This document shows, piece after piece, positions 21,898-30,309 of a stretch of DNA of 64,000 nucleotides. The DNA is taken from assembly GCF_025822605.1 (NCBI RefSeq), contig NZ_JACKTY010000028.1:434555-498554 (forward strand). Reading direction: 5' to 3'. This DNA is from Mycolicibacterium komossense. GTDB taxonomy: Bacteria > Actinomycetota > Actinomycetes > Mycobacteriales > Mycobacteriaceae. Numbering within the stretch: the stretch's first letter is position 1; every line of letters starts with the position of its first letter. Under the pieces are notes generated by a model. That model ran no database searches. It was given only the letters and a program-made list of their open reading frames with translations, and had not been told where the DNA came from. The position numbers and the translations under genes are program-made.

Positions 21898-22476
21898 ATG
21901 ACCGTCCTTCGCCGACTCTGCGCAGTCCCCGCTGCCGCTGTCGTAGCCCTGGTCGTCGCGGCACCAGCCGCCGCCATCGTCCCGCCTGCCGACGGCACCT
22001 ACACGCTCAACGAGGCAGGCGTCCCACCGGCCGTGTGGACGATGCAGAGCAGCTGCATTCAGCCGAACGGCACCCGGGCTCAGTCTGATTACAGCGACGA
22101 GACCATCCAAAGCCTGGGTTGCGTCCTACAACTGTCCAGCGCCGCGCCGAGCAAGGCGACCAGGGAAGAGCGGGTACTCAACTTCACCGTCAGGGCCGGA
22201 CTCGTCAGCGATCTGTGGGCCTTCAAGGTGGAAAACCCCGAAGGTATGCAGTGCCCGGACGGCAGCACAGCGCCGACCACCGATAACTACGCCTTCGACA
22301 GCGCCACCAATGCAGGCACTCACACCAAGATCCACGGCGCGGTCTGCGGAGGGCAGGCGGGCATGGTGAAGACCCCGTTCACCCTGTCGTTCATCGCCCC
22401 CCTGCAACCCGCGGTGATCGATCGGTTCCCGGACCAGTGCAACTACCTCGCCGGCAGGCCCAGTATCTGCAGCTAA
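21898..22476 (+). CDS. Exported mycobacterial protein of unknown function
   Basis: The 192-residue product has a typical Sec signal peptide (basic start, hydrophobic core, cleavage expected after AAPAAA near residue 26). The mature part holds several cysteines, including a C-terminal pair, suggesting disulfides in the envelope. I recognise it as a type of secreted protein common in mycobacteria but cannot assign a function. Its stop overlaps the convergent DUF3097 gene by four bases. Confidence 0.75.
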   Translation: MTVLRRLCAVPAAAVVALVVAAPAAAIVPPADGTYTLNEAGVPPAVWTMQSSCIQPNGTRAQSDYSDETIQSLGCVLQLSSAAPSKATREERVLNFTVRAGLVSDLWAFKVENPEGMQCPDGSTAPTTDNYAFDSATNAGTHTKIHGAVCGGQAGMVKTPFTLSFIAPLQPAVIDRFPDQCNYLAGRPSICS

Positions 22477-23312
22477 GCGGGCGCCGTCACGAAGTCGATC
22501 AACTCTTCGACACGCCCGATCAGTGCCGGTTCGAGATCATTCCAGTCCCGCACCCGCGACCTGATCTTCTGCCACGCTCTGGCGATATCGGCCTGATCGG
22601 CGTGCGGCCAGCGCAGCGCTTCGCAGATACCGTGCTTCCACTCCATGCTGCGCGGGATGACCGGCCACGCCTTCAGACCCAGCCGTTCGGGTTTCACGGA
22701 CTGCCAGATGTCGACGTAGGGATGCCCGACCACCAGCGTGTTGGCGCCGCCCGGCCCGCGCCGGACGGCCTCGGCTATGCGGGCTTCCTTCGAGCCGGCC
22801 ACCAGGTGGTCGACGAGCACGCCGAGCCGCCGGTGCGGATCCGGCGCGAACTCGGCGACGATGCCGGGCAGGTCGTCGACGCCGCCGAGGTACTCGACCA
22901 CCACGCCTTCGATGCGCAGATCGTCGCCCCAGACCTGTTCGACGAGCTCGGCGTCATGGCGGCCCTCGACGTAGATGCGGCTGGCCAGCGCGGTCCGGGC
23001 GCGGGCTCCGGTCACCGCGACTGAACCTGACGCGGTCCGGGCCGGCGCGGCCGGGGCGGCTTTGCGTTTGGGTGCGGCCAGGATCACCGGTTTGCCTTCC
23101 AGCAGGTAGCCGGGGCCCAGCGGGAAGCGCCGCCTGCGCCGATGCCGATCCTCCAGCTCGATCCGGTCACCGTCGATCACGACGACCTCGCCGACATACC
23201 CGGTCTGGGCGTCCTCGACGACCATGCCCAGTTCGACGGGGTGCTCAGTCGAGCGCGGCCGGTTCGGCGTTCGCGGGGCGGCCAATACATCGCGTCCGTA
23301 GCGGTCAGTCAC
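22473..23312 (-). CDS. DUF3097 family protein
   Basis: The 279-residue protein matches an actinobacteria-wide family. It has an N-terminal small beta-rich segment (VVEDAQTGYVGEVVVIDGD), a basic linker, and a Toprim-like C-terminal part with IYVEGRHDAELVEQVWG and GVLVDHLVAGSKE. Those features suggest nucleic-acid metabolism, but no activity is known to me. The start is GTG at 23312. Confidence 0.85.
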   Translation of the reverse strand: MTDRYGRDVLAAPRTPNRPRSTEHPVELGMVVEDAQTGYVGEVVVIDGDRIELEDRHRRRRRFPLGPGYLLEGKPVILAAPKRKAAPAAPARTASGSVAVTGARARTALASRIYVEGRHDAELVEQVWGDDLRIEGVVVEYLGGVDDLPGIVAEFAPDPHRRLGVLVDHLVAGSKEARIAEAVRRGPGGANTLVVGHPYVDIWQSVKPERLGLKAWPVIPRSMEWKHGICEALRWPHADQADIARAWQKIRSRVRDWNDLEPALIGRVEELIDFVTAPA

Positions 23313-23484
23313 GCAGGCGATCCTAGGAAGATCCGCGCTGATCGACGGTCTGCCACACCGGGGCTATGATCACGATTTGACTTGAAGCGCTTCACCTTCG
23401 GCATAGCGGCCGCTATGCCGACCCCCATCGCAGCCGACATCGCTGAACACAGTGCCGAACTCACAATTCAGCACGATCCGTATC

Positions 23485-23982
23485 ATGGACGCCATGTCGT
23501 TCGTACCGTCGACCCTGTCCGGCAGCAAGACCGAGCAGTACCAGGATTTGACGCAGCAAGCCACGGCACTGATCGATGGTGAACACGACCGCATAGCCAA
23601 CGCGGCCAATGTGAGTTCGCTTGTCTACCATAGTCTTCCAGATCTCAACTGGGTCGGCTTCTATTTCTTCGACGGTACCGAGCTGGTGGTGGGCCCGTTT
23701 CAGGGGCAACCCGCGTGCGTGCGGATCAGCCTCGACCGCGGGGTATGCGGTGCGGCGGCCCGAACCGGCCAGACGCAACGCGTAGATGACGTGCACGCGG
23801 TAGCCGACCATATCGCCTGTGACGCGAACACCAATTCGGAATTGGTGGTCCCGTTGATCCAGGACGGGAAGCTGATCGGGGTGTTCGATCTCGACAGCCC
23901 GCTCCCGAGCCGTTTCGACGATGATGACCAGCGGGGCTTGGAAGCGATCGCCGCTGTCTTCCTGGCCGCGCTGGCCGCTTGA
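23485..23982 (+). CDS. GAF-domain free methionine-(R)-sulfoxide reductase
   Basis: The 165-residue single GAF domain contains the three cysteines of fRMsr in the expected contexts: QPACVRI, GVCGAAA and HIACDAN, followed by SELVVPL. fRMsr reduces free Met-R-sulfoxide and protects against oxidants. The ATG at 23485 was chosen over an upstream GTG (23452). An ATG at 23494 is equally plausible, since no clear ribosome binding site precedes any of them. A strong hairpin follows the gene. Confidence 0.87.
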   Translation: MDAMSFVPSTLSGSKTEQYQDLTQQATALIDGEHDRIANAANVSSLVYHSLPDLNWVGFYFFDGTELVVGPFQGQPACVRISLDRGVCGAAARTGQTQRVDDVHAVADHIACDANTNSELVVPLIQDGKLIGVFDLDSPLPSRFDDDDQRGLEAIAAVFLAALAA

Positions 23983-24018
23983 GCTACGGACGAACGCACA
24001 TTCAGCTGGTCCGCAGCG

Positions 24019-24046
24019 CCGACCGGCGCGAGGTAGCGCCGGTCGG
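24019..24046. terminator. Bidirectional hairpin terminator
   Basis: A perfect 11-bp GC-rich stem (24019-24029 with 24036-24046) and a 6-base loop lie between two convergent genes, so it can end transcription from both sides. Confidence 0.8.
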
Positions 24047-24053
24047 TCGTACC

Positions 24054-24482
24054 TCAATCGCGTTGTCCGCAGTTGGTGTTCGACGGCTTCGTCGGCCATG
24101 CACATGCCTGGATATCGGTCGTGCTGCCATAGCCTCCACCGGTGAAGACGCCGTATGCGCTGCCGTTGGTCCCCGTGATGGTGGCACCGCCGCCTCCGTA
24201 GCCGCCGCCGGCGTTGGTGACTGTCAGCGTCCAACCTCGACCTTGGAGTGCAGTCTGGTAGGAGCCCATCACGTCGCCGGGTGCGCCGTTGACCAGGAAG
24301 TGCTCGTTGATGCCGTTTTCCTGAACCGAGCTCGGCCCGTCGGTGCGCTGGGTGTTGGCCGGCGTAGGGACCAGTGACTGCAGATCAGAGCTGGCGCTCG
24401 CTGTCGGTGCGCCGAGCATGATCAGGACGGGCACGGCGAGCAGAGCGGTCGCGGTGACGAGGCCGCGGTCGATGGTGTTCAT
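24054..24482 (-). CDS. Small exported protein, glycine-rich
   Basis: The 142-residue protein has a signal peptide (hydrophobic core about residues 8-24, cleavage near ASA at 28-30). The mature protein has a central Gly-rich stretch (NAGGGYGGGGATI) and two cysteines near the C-terminus. It resembles small secreted proteins found in many mycobacteria; no function is known to me. ATG at 24482. Confidence 0.7.
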   Translation of the reverse strand: MNTIDRGLVTATALLAVPVLIMLGAPTASASSDLQSLVPTPANTQRTDGPSSVQENGINEHFLVNGAPGDVMGSYQTALQGRGWTLTVTNAGGGYGGGGATITGTNGSAYGVFTGGGYGSTTDIQACAWPTKPSNTNCGQRD

Positions 24483-24640
24483 GTCAATCTCCTTGCACGA
24501 GTGTTGGCTCTGTGTCGGCCGGGCTTCCGGCAGTGAGATAACGATGGCGCATTCGCGGTCGACGGTCTGTCCGCTAATGAGTCACTGCACCGGGTGAATC
24601 CACTGTCCCCTGATCAGGCGACCCAGCGCTCCCCCGACAT

Positions 24641-25351
24641 CTAACTCGCGACGTACACCGTATTGGTCGAGTACCCGCCCGTCAGCGGGTTGGGGAACCG
24701 GACGACGGAGGCCTCGGACCGGTCGAAGACCGTGGCGAGGACCGACTCGAAGTCAGGGTCGGGCGGGTCATCGGACCAGAGCGCGAAGACCCCGCCGGGA
24801 TGCAGGTGTGCGCCCAGCTTTTCGAGTCCCGCAGGTGTGTAGAACGCGCGGTGGCTCGGATGCAGGACATGTCTCGGGGTGTGGTCGATATCGAGGAGCA
24901 CGGCGTGGAACCGACGGCCCGGCGCCTCCGGATCGAAACCAGCAGCGCTGTCGGCCATGGCGAAGAAGTCTCCTCGTTTGAGACGGACCCGCGAATCCGA
25001 CACCAGTTCCGCGGTGTCGGGAAGTAACGCACGTTGATGCCAGCCGATGACCTCCGCCAGTGCCTCCACCACGACGAGCGAACGAATGCGGGGATCCTTC
25101 AGCGCTGTCTGCGCGGTGTAGCCGAGCCCCAACCCTCCGACGACGACATCGAGGTCGGCATCAACCGCCTGCGCCAGTCCCAGGCGCGCGAGCTCCACCT
25201 CGGCCACCGTGAACAGACTCGACATCAAGAACTCGTCGTCGAGCTTGACCTCGTAGACGTCAACGTTCAGAGACGGCTCGACCCGCCTGCGCAGGCTGAT
25301 TACTCCCATACCGGTCTCAGACCAATCAAGTTCGACGAAGCGCGCGCTCAC
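24641..25351 (-). CDS. Spermidine-synthase-like methyltransferase-fold protein
   Basis: The 236-residue protein has a Rossmann methyltransferase/spermidine-synthase fold, with a nucleotide-like glycine loop VVVGGLGLGYTAQ near residue 70, the acidic VVEAL after the next strand, and VLLDIDHTP near 155 in the position of the catalytic Asp region. It lacks the full polyamine-binding signature, so a methyltransferase-like or regulatory role is as likely as true aminopropyl transfer. GTG start at 25351. Confidence 0.7.
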   Translation of the reverse strand: MSARFVELDWSETGMGVISLRRRVEPSLNVDVYEVKLDDEFLMSSLFTVAEVELARLGLAQAVDADLDVVVGGLGLGYTAQTALKDPRIRSLVVVEALAEVIGWHQRALLPDTAELVSDSRVRLKRGDFFAMADSAAGFDPEAPGRRFHAVLLDIDHTPRHVLHPSHRAFYTPAGLEKLGAHLHPGGVFALWSDDPPDPDFESVLATVFDRSEASVVRFPNPLTGGYSTNTVYVAS

Positions 25352-25405
25352 GGCATCACCGCCCCGCTCCCACTGCCGTTGGCCGAGTGGCCCCGGCGAC
25401 TGAAC

Positions 25406-25747
25406 CTACAGACTGCCAGAAGAATTCGGGTAGCCGGCTGCAGCCGTGAATTCTGTATGCAGCGACGAGTTGCTGACTGCCGGCGCCGCGTCATGTCGAC
25501 GGTGAACCGCATCCGCCAGCGCAAAAGTGACAGTGACCGATATGCAGAGGACAACCGGCACGACCGTGAGGAGGTACCCCACAATCAGTGCGGCGGCCGC
25601 CAGGCCACCTCCTGTTTGACCCGTGCGGCGGATTTGCCGACGAGCGACGTGCCCCAGAACAATGCCGATAGGCGCACACGCGACCGCGAAAGCCAGTGCC
25701 GCGATCGCCGTGCCGTTGATGGTGCCAGTTCGATCAGATGAGGCCAT
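25406..25747 (-). CDS. DUF4190-type small membrane protein
   Basis: From the ATG at 25747 the product has 113 residues. Two hydrophobic helices (about residues 12-32 and 46-72) are separated by a basic GHVARRQIRRTGQ-GG loop, the pattern of DUF4190 proteins. A longer frame reaches 25915, but its extra 56 residues look non-coding. Function unknown; it may be an orphan membrane protein. Confidence 0.6.
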   Translation of the reverse strand: MASSDRTGTINGTAIAALAFAVACAPIGIVLGHVARRQIRRTGQTGGGLAAAALIVGYLLTVVPVVLCISVTVTFALADAVHRRHDAAPAVSNSSLHTEFTAAAGYPNSSGSL

Positions 25748-26071
25748 CGCCCGCGGATCGTTGTCAGCGTGACACCAACCGTCGAGCCAGTCCGAGGCAG
25801 GGATTCGGCCAGCGTCCACAGAGCCTCCGCCGGCAGCTGCCTTCAGAAACCATGGCTGCCTGACTGGACCGCTTGGGTGTGCCACGTTGCCCCCGACGTC
25901 AGAATTGCTCAGCACAAGATACCTGTGCCGTTCTAGTGCCGCGCACCTAGATCAGTTGGGCGGTTTTGTTTGGTTGAATTGAGCATGCGAGCAGCGCCGT
26001 TGGTTTCTGGTCGGGATAGGTCTGTGCGAGGTGCTTCAGGAAGATCAGGAATTCCTGATGGCGATATCGCG

Positions 26072-26140
26072 GCTTCCTACGTCAACGGCCGGAACAACCG
26101 TGCCCACCCCTTTCATCTGGACTAAAACGGCCGCCAAATC
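26072..26140 (+). mobile_element. Decayed IS630-type transposase C-terminus, copy 1
   Basis: The frame reading YVNGRNNRAHPF (from 26078) shifts near 26106 to PFIWTKTAAKS. Together these spell the characteristic end of IS630-family transposases (F-x-x-x-N-x-x-x-HPF-x-WTK-A-x-x). The frameshift and lack of upstream sequence show it is a remnant. Confidence 0.5.
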
Positions 26141-26182
26141 ACTTCAAACGCGGGCGGGCCGGGGCCCCACTCACCCATGGTC

Positions 26183-26338
26183 GTGCGGAGTACCTTGACT
26201 GGTTTCGCGTTGGCGGTGGAAATCGGTGACTGGAATCGAGTCAACGGCAACGCGATTGGATCGTTCGTCGGGTTGATGCCCGCGCAGTACTCATCGGGTT
26301 CACCTGAGGCGACGGTGAGCGGTGAGATTGCAGTCTGA
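26183..26338 (+). mobile_element. Decayed IS110-type transposase fragment
   Basis: The 51-codon open piece reads TLTGFALAVEIGDWNR, then IGSFVGLMPAQYSSG. This corresponds to the C-terminal helix-hairpin-helix/transposase-20 region of IS110-family (DEDD) transposases, which normally continues with ...G-x-ITK-x-GN. Here similarity stops at SSG and the frame ends, so only a fragment is left. Confidence 0.6.
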
Positions 26339-26585
26339 ACGGCTGTTGCGGCTTGAGCGGACAGTGTTCACGCCGCTGATCGCATATAGCGCAGAACGAC
26401 CAGGAAGTCGATGGTGCCGCAGATCCGCTGTCCTCCGGACTTCCTGCTGTTCACTACCACGTCGCTGGCGGACTGCTCGCGCAGCGCGTCCCAGTCCTTG
26501 GTCCGGGACTACCGCGCCTTGAGCTACCGATCGGTTCCATGTCATCCACGGCGATGTCCTGTGATTCGACTGGTCCGCAAGGAAA

Positions 26586-26828
26586 CTGGCGAACATCCAG
26601 CCATCGAGTACGGAATGGCATGTCACGCCTGAACTGAGATCGTCGCTGAACATGGTCGAGGTGTTCTTTTCGATCAGCACCCGCCAACTGATACGGCGGG
26701 CCTCATTCGACAGCGTCAAGGAACGGATGGCAGCCATCGCCGCGTTCAGCCGCGGGTGGTATCAACACTGCCACCCGTTCGACTGGACCAAACCAGCCGA
26801 CGAAGTCCTCCCCCACACTCCTAAATGA
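26586..26828 (+). mobile_element. Decayed IS630-type transposase C-terminus, copy 2
   Basis: The plus-strand frame reads HVTPELRSSLNMVEVFFS, then RRASFDSVKERMAAI and HPFDWTKPADEVL before a TGA at 26826. This is the DDE-domain end of an IS630-family transposase, including the LN-x-VE-x-FF motif with the third acidic residue. The N-terminal two thirds of the gene are absent. Confidence 0.65.
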
Positions 26829-26844
26829 ACTCAGACGCGGATCG

Positions 26845-27789
26845 CTAGCTGGTCGGCTGGTCGTGACCCAGAAACTGGGCGAGCTTGTCAGCCATGGCCT
26901 GCGACTGGGTGTGGTGGAGATAGTGATCCCCCCGGAGCAGGACCATCTCTGCGCGATCGGACTGCGCAACCTGCTTCTCGTGCAACTCCACCCACCCGGC
27001 CACCTCGGCGTTGTCATCGACCACGAAGAGCAACAGCGGCAGGTCCTTCGGGAATGACTGCGCCTGGGCCGCAACGAAGTTGCGGGGCATCTGGTCTGCC
27101 TCGCTCGCCAGGTCGGCATTGAACGAATTGCGGAGCGACAGGGAACGCATCTGTTTCTTGGCGTCTTCGGTGAAGGGGCGTCCCTCGTAGGGGTCCGGCA
27201 TGATCGCAGTGAGAACGCGCATCAGGCCCAGCGACTTGAGAATTCGCAGCTCCTTGACCGGGATCGGCTTATCCATACCGGGTTGGTTCGGCACGCTGGT
27301 GTCGATCCCGACGAAGCCGCTCACTTCGCTGCGGTAGGTGTTGACGTAGTCGAGGGCGTAGATGCCGGCGATCGAGTGCCCCATCAGGACATAGCGGTTG
27401 ACGCCGAGGCGCTGCAGCGCGGTGTGTACCTCGCCCACGATGTTCGCCGTGGTTCGCTCCGTGTCGGAGACGTCGCTGCGACCGTAGCCGAACGGTTCCA
27501 CCACCACCACCCGGTAGGTGCCCTCGAGTGCTGCGATCATCGGCTCGAAGTCAAGGCCGGGAGCGGCGGTTCCGTAGCCGGGCAGGAGCACCACGGTCTG
27601 CGTACCGGAGCCCCGCACCACCACGTTCATCTTCTTGCCGTTAACCGGGACCAGCCGTCCGTACGGCCGCAGGCTCGATGACTCCGACTTGGTGGCCACG
27701 ACGTCGTAGATCGAGCAGGCTCCGAGCGCAAGCGCGACAACGACGATCAGGGAACCCGCCCCGATGAACACGATCTTGCCCAGCTTCAC
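26845..27789 (-). CDS. Alpha/beta hydrolase, possible lipoprotein
   Basis: The 314-residue protein begins with a lysine, a hydrophobic segment and LALGAC, a lipobox-like site at about residues 20-25, so it is probably exported and may be lipid-anchored. The alpha/beta-hydrolase core has VLLPGYG near residue 70, the nucleophile elbow GHSIAG near 138 and a C-terminal GDHYLHH histidine near 290. A Ser-Asp-His esterase or lipase is inferred; the substrate is unknown. The start is GTG at 27789. It lies directly next to the insertion-sequence remnants. Confidence 0.8.
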   Translation of the reverse strand: MKLGKIVFIGAGSLIVVVALALGACSIYDVVATKSESSSLRPYGRLVPVNGKKMNVVVRGSGTQTVVLLPGYGTAAPGLDFEPMIAALEGTYRVVVVEPFGYGRSDVSDTERTTANIVGEVHTALQRLGVNRYVLMGHSIAGIYALDYVNTYRSEVSGFVGIDTSVPNQPGMDKPIPVKELRILKSLGLMRVLTAIMPDPYEGRPFTEDAKKQMRSLSLRNSFNADLASEADQMPRNFVAAQAQSFPKDLPLLLFVVDDNAEVAGWVELHEKQVAQSDRAEMVLLRGDHYLHHTQSQAMADKLAQFLGHDQPTS

Positions 27790-28099
27790 GGAAATCCTCA
27801 GGTCGGGGTGACTTCGATGGGCATGCCGCGGTGACGGCGCCGGTTAACCACCAGGGACGCACCGTGGCTCGACTGATCCCGGGACGGGGTACGTGTCGTC
27901 ACGACACCCATTTCACTTATCCGAACCATATCCCTGTCGCTATCCCTACCCCTACCCCCACCCCACTTCCCTGGCCGACGGCGATCTAGACGGTATGCTC
28001 AGCGAAAGCTCGATACAGATGATCTGCCCCGCCTCTGTTCCAAGCGGTGCCGTCCGGCGGCCCACACTTGAATCGACTCGAAAACCTCAGTGCGCGCGG
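27790..28099. other. Intergenic region, pyrimidine-rich tract
   Basis: These 310 bp hold no gene I can support. A 40-bp stretch around 27925-27965 is built of CCCTA/CCCCA-like units (imperfect low-complexity repeat). The end lies just after the LysR gene stop. Confidence 0.5.
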
Positions 28100-28987
28100 T
28101 TATTCCGCAGCCACGCGGCGCAGGACCGCAAGGACGCGGTCGATCAACGTTGACCGGTCCAGGTCGCGGGTGGCGGCCAGCAGGTCGATGCCGACCGAGC
28201 CGGGCCCAAGGGGAACATAGGCGACGGCGGGAATCCCGAGCGCGGCCGTCGGGGATGGCACGACCGCCAGCCCGAGCCCGGCGGCAACCAGTGTCAACAA
28301 CGTGGAGGTCTCCTCGACGGAGTGACGAATACGCGGGACGAATCCGGCCTCCGCGCACAACCCGGTGACGACCCCGCTCATCGCCGATCGACCGTGGCCG
28401 GCATGCACCACGAAGTCGGCGTCGCGGAGGTCGGCGGGGCGTAACTCGGTACTCCCTGCCAATGGGTGATCCGCCGGCAACGCGACCAACAGCCTGTCCC
28501 GGCGGATCGCCATCGTCGTCACGCCGGGATGCACGACGGGCGGACGCAGTAGTGCCACGTCGATGGTGCCGGCGAGCAATGCCTCGATCTGGGCCGGTGC
28601 CAACATCTCGCCACGAATGCTGACGTTGATTCCCGGGAGCTGGTCCCGCAATTCACGGACAAGCTGCGGGAGTAGGGAATACGTCGCCGACCCCACGCAT
28701 CCGATGGAGAGGTGGCCGCGCTGCCCGTCGGCCACCAATCGAGCCTGCTCGGCGGCATCGTCGACGGCGCCCAGGATGGTCACGACGTCCTGGAGGTAAC
28801 GCTGCCCGGCGGGAGTCAGCTCCACCTTGCGCGTGCTGCGTCGGAACAACGTCACGCCCAGTTCGTTCTCCAGTTGCCGAATCTGTTGAGACAGTGGCGG
28901 TTGCGCGATATTGAGCCGCTCCGCCGCACGATTGAAGTGAAGCTCCTCGGCGACGGCGCGGAAGTACCGAAGGTGCCGCAGTTCCAT
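28100..28987 (-). CDS. LysR-family transcriptional regulator (CatR/BenM-like)
   Basis: The 295-residue protein has an N-terminal winged helix-turn-helix (ELRHLRYFRAVAEELHFNRA to QIRQLENELG) and a periplasmic-binding-like effector domain. It belongs to the CatM/BenM/CbnR type often found with aromatic-catabolism genes. It is divergent from the thiolase/CoA-transferase operon with 76 bp between, so it probably activates that operon. The ATG at 28987 starts at the conserved MELRHL; a TTG two codons upstream is less likely. Confidence 0.92.
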   Translation of the reverse strand: MELRHLRYFRAVAEELHFNRAAERLNIAQPPLSQQIRQLENELGVTLFRRSTRKVELTPAGQRYLQDVVTILGAVDDAAEQARLVADGQRGHLSIGCVGSATYSLLPQLVRELRDQLPGINVSIRGEMLAPAQIEALLAGTIDVALLRPPVVHPGVTTMAIRRDRLLVALPADHPLAGSTELRPADLRDADFVVHAGHGRSAMSGVVTGLCAEAGFVPRIRHSVEETSTLLTLVAAGLGLAVVPSPTAALGIPAVAYVPLGPGSVGIDLLAATRDLDRSTLIDRVLAVLRRVAAE

Positions 28988-29063
28988 ATCCAAGACCTTA
29001 AAGATATTAATAACAACCGAATGGGTACTTCAGGTTATCCAATTATGCGCCTACGGTCGAGAT
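28988..29063. promoter_or_regulatory. Divergent promoter region of LysR gene and thiolase operon
   Basis: This 76-bp AT-rich gap contains an inverted repeat, ATAAC (29010-29014) with GTTAT (29034-29038), a plausible LysR recognition element because such proteins bind dyads in divergent promoters. The binding is inferred. Confidence 0.4.
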
Positions 29064-30278
29064 ATGGCTGATGTGGTGATCTGCAACCCGATCCGTACTC
29101 CGGTCGGCCGGATGGGTGGCGTCCTGGCGCCGCTCACCGCCGTCGAGCTGGCTTGCCAGACGTTGCGCGCACTCGTCGAGGCAACCGGATTGGGCGAACG
29201 TGACGTCGACGATGTCATCCTCGGCAACGGCTACGCCAATGGCGAGGCGCCCGCCATCGGCCGAATCGCCGCCCTGGACGCAGGGCTTGGCGTCGGCGTA
29301 CCGGGCGTACAGGTCGATCGGCGCTGCGGATCCGGCTTACAGGCAGTGCTGTACGCGGCCGGCCAAATCTCCACTGGGGCAGCTGAACTCGTTATCGCAG
29401 GTGGCGCTGAGTCGATGTCCAACGTTGAACACTACGCACTGGGACTGCGCACCGGGGTCCGCCAGGGCGCCGTCACGCTGGTCGACCGCCTCGACCGTGC
29501 CCGCGAAACCGCAGGTGGCCACGGGCACCCGATCAGCGGCGGCATGATCGAGACAGCCGAAAACCTGCGTCGCGACTACGGCATCACCCGCGCCGCGCAG
29601 GACGATCTCGCCGCCCGCTCACACGAGCGTGCGATCGCCGCGCAGAAAGCGGGTCGGTTCGCCGACGAAATCGTGCCCGTCGCCGTCCCCGGGCGTCGGG
29701 GAAAACCCGATGTGGTGATCGACAGTGACGAACACCCGCGTGCCGACATCTCGGCCGCCACGCTCGCTGCCCTGCGCCCGATCCGCTCGACCGCAGATCC
29801 GGATTCGACTGTCACCGCAGGCAATGCGTCAGGACAGAACGACGGGGCCGCACTGTGCGTCGTCACCACCCGTGAGCACGCCGCACGCACCGGACTGACG
29901 CCGTTGCTGGCATTGCGGTCCTGGGCCGTCACCGGATGCCGGCCCGAGACGATGGGCATCGGCCCCGTCGCCGCCACCTCGGCTGCGCTGCACCGGGCGA
30001 ACATCACCCTCGACGAGGTCGACCTCATCGAACTCAACGAGGCATTCGCAGCGCAAGTATTGGCCGTGCTCGCAGAGTGGCAGCTCGACCCCCTCGATGA
30101 CCGTCTCAACCCCAATGGGTCGGGTATCTCGCTTGGGCATCCCATCGGGGCGACGGGCGCAAGAATCCTGGCCACCGCCGCCTACGAAGCGCGCCGTCGC
30201 GACGCGCGCTATGTGCTGGAAACCATGTGCATCGGTGGTGGCCAAGGATTGGCCGCGGTATTCCAGACAGTGCGATGA
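29064..30278 (+). CDS. Thiolase, probably beta-ketoadipyl-CoA or acetoacetyl-CoA thiolase
   Basis: The 404-residue protein is a full degradative thiolase: the nucleophilic cysteine in DRRCGSGLQ (about residue 88), NEAFAAQ near 326, GHPIGATGAR near 355 and CIGGGQG near 388. Next to pcaI/pcaJ-like genes, the likely reaction is cleavage of 3-oxoadipyl-CoA to succinyl-CoA and acetyl-CoA, but acetoacetyl-CoA cannot be excluded. It is followed after 27 bp by the CoA-transferase alpha subunit. Confidence 0.88.
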   Translation: MADVVICNPIRTPVGRMGGVLAPLTAVELACQTLRALVEATGLGERDVDDVILGNGYANGEAPAIGRIAALDAGLGVGVPGVQVDRRCGSGLQAVLYAAGQISTGAAELVIAGGAESMSNVEHYALGLRTGVRQGAVTLVDRLDRARETAGGHGHPISGGMIETAENLRRDYGITRAAQDDLAARSHERAIAAQKAGRFADEIVPVAVPGRRGKPDVVIDSDEHPRADISAATLAALRPIRSTADPDSTVTAGNASGQNDGAALCVVTTREHAARTGLTPLLALRSWAVTGCRPETMGIGPVAATSAALHRANITLDEVDLIELNEAFAAQVLAVLAEWQLDPLDDRLNPNGSGISLGHPIGATGARILATAAYEARRRDARYVLETMCIGGGQGLAAVFQTVR

Positions 30279-30279
30279 C

Positions 30280-30309
30280 ATGACCGACGACGGACGGTGG
30301 AACTCGTGA
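30280..30309 (+). other. Possible 9-codon coupling mini-ORF before pcaI
   Basis: ATG at 30280 opens nine codons and stops with TGA at 30307-30309, overlapping the GTG at 30306 as GTGA. This could couple translation of the CoA-transferase subunit to the thiolase. It may be chance; there is no clear ribosome binding site. Confidence 0.25.

Larger units (their letters stand above)
25916..26844. other. Gene-free stretch with decayed insertion-sequence pieces
   Basis: No intact gene occurs in these 929 bp. Three short pieces of transposase coding sequence (two IS630-type tails and one IS110-type piece, listed separately) are separated by sequence without recognisable coding potential. No inverted repeats or target duplications that would define an intact element were seen. 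Confidence 0.6.

Noticed and set aside
26300..26737. A 145-codon minus-strand frame in the insertion-sequence region
   Set aside because: It is antisense to the IS630-type tail on the plus strand and has no recognisable domain.
27925..27965. CCCTA/CCCCA-rich tract that looks like a microsatellite or a short CRISPR-like repeat
   Set aside because: Units are irregular, without spacers of constant length or any cas gene nearby; it is simple low-complexity sequence.
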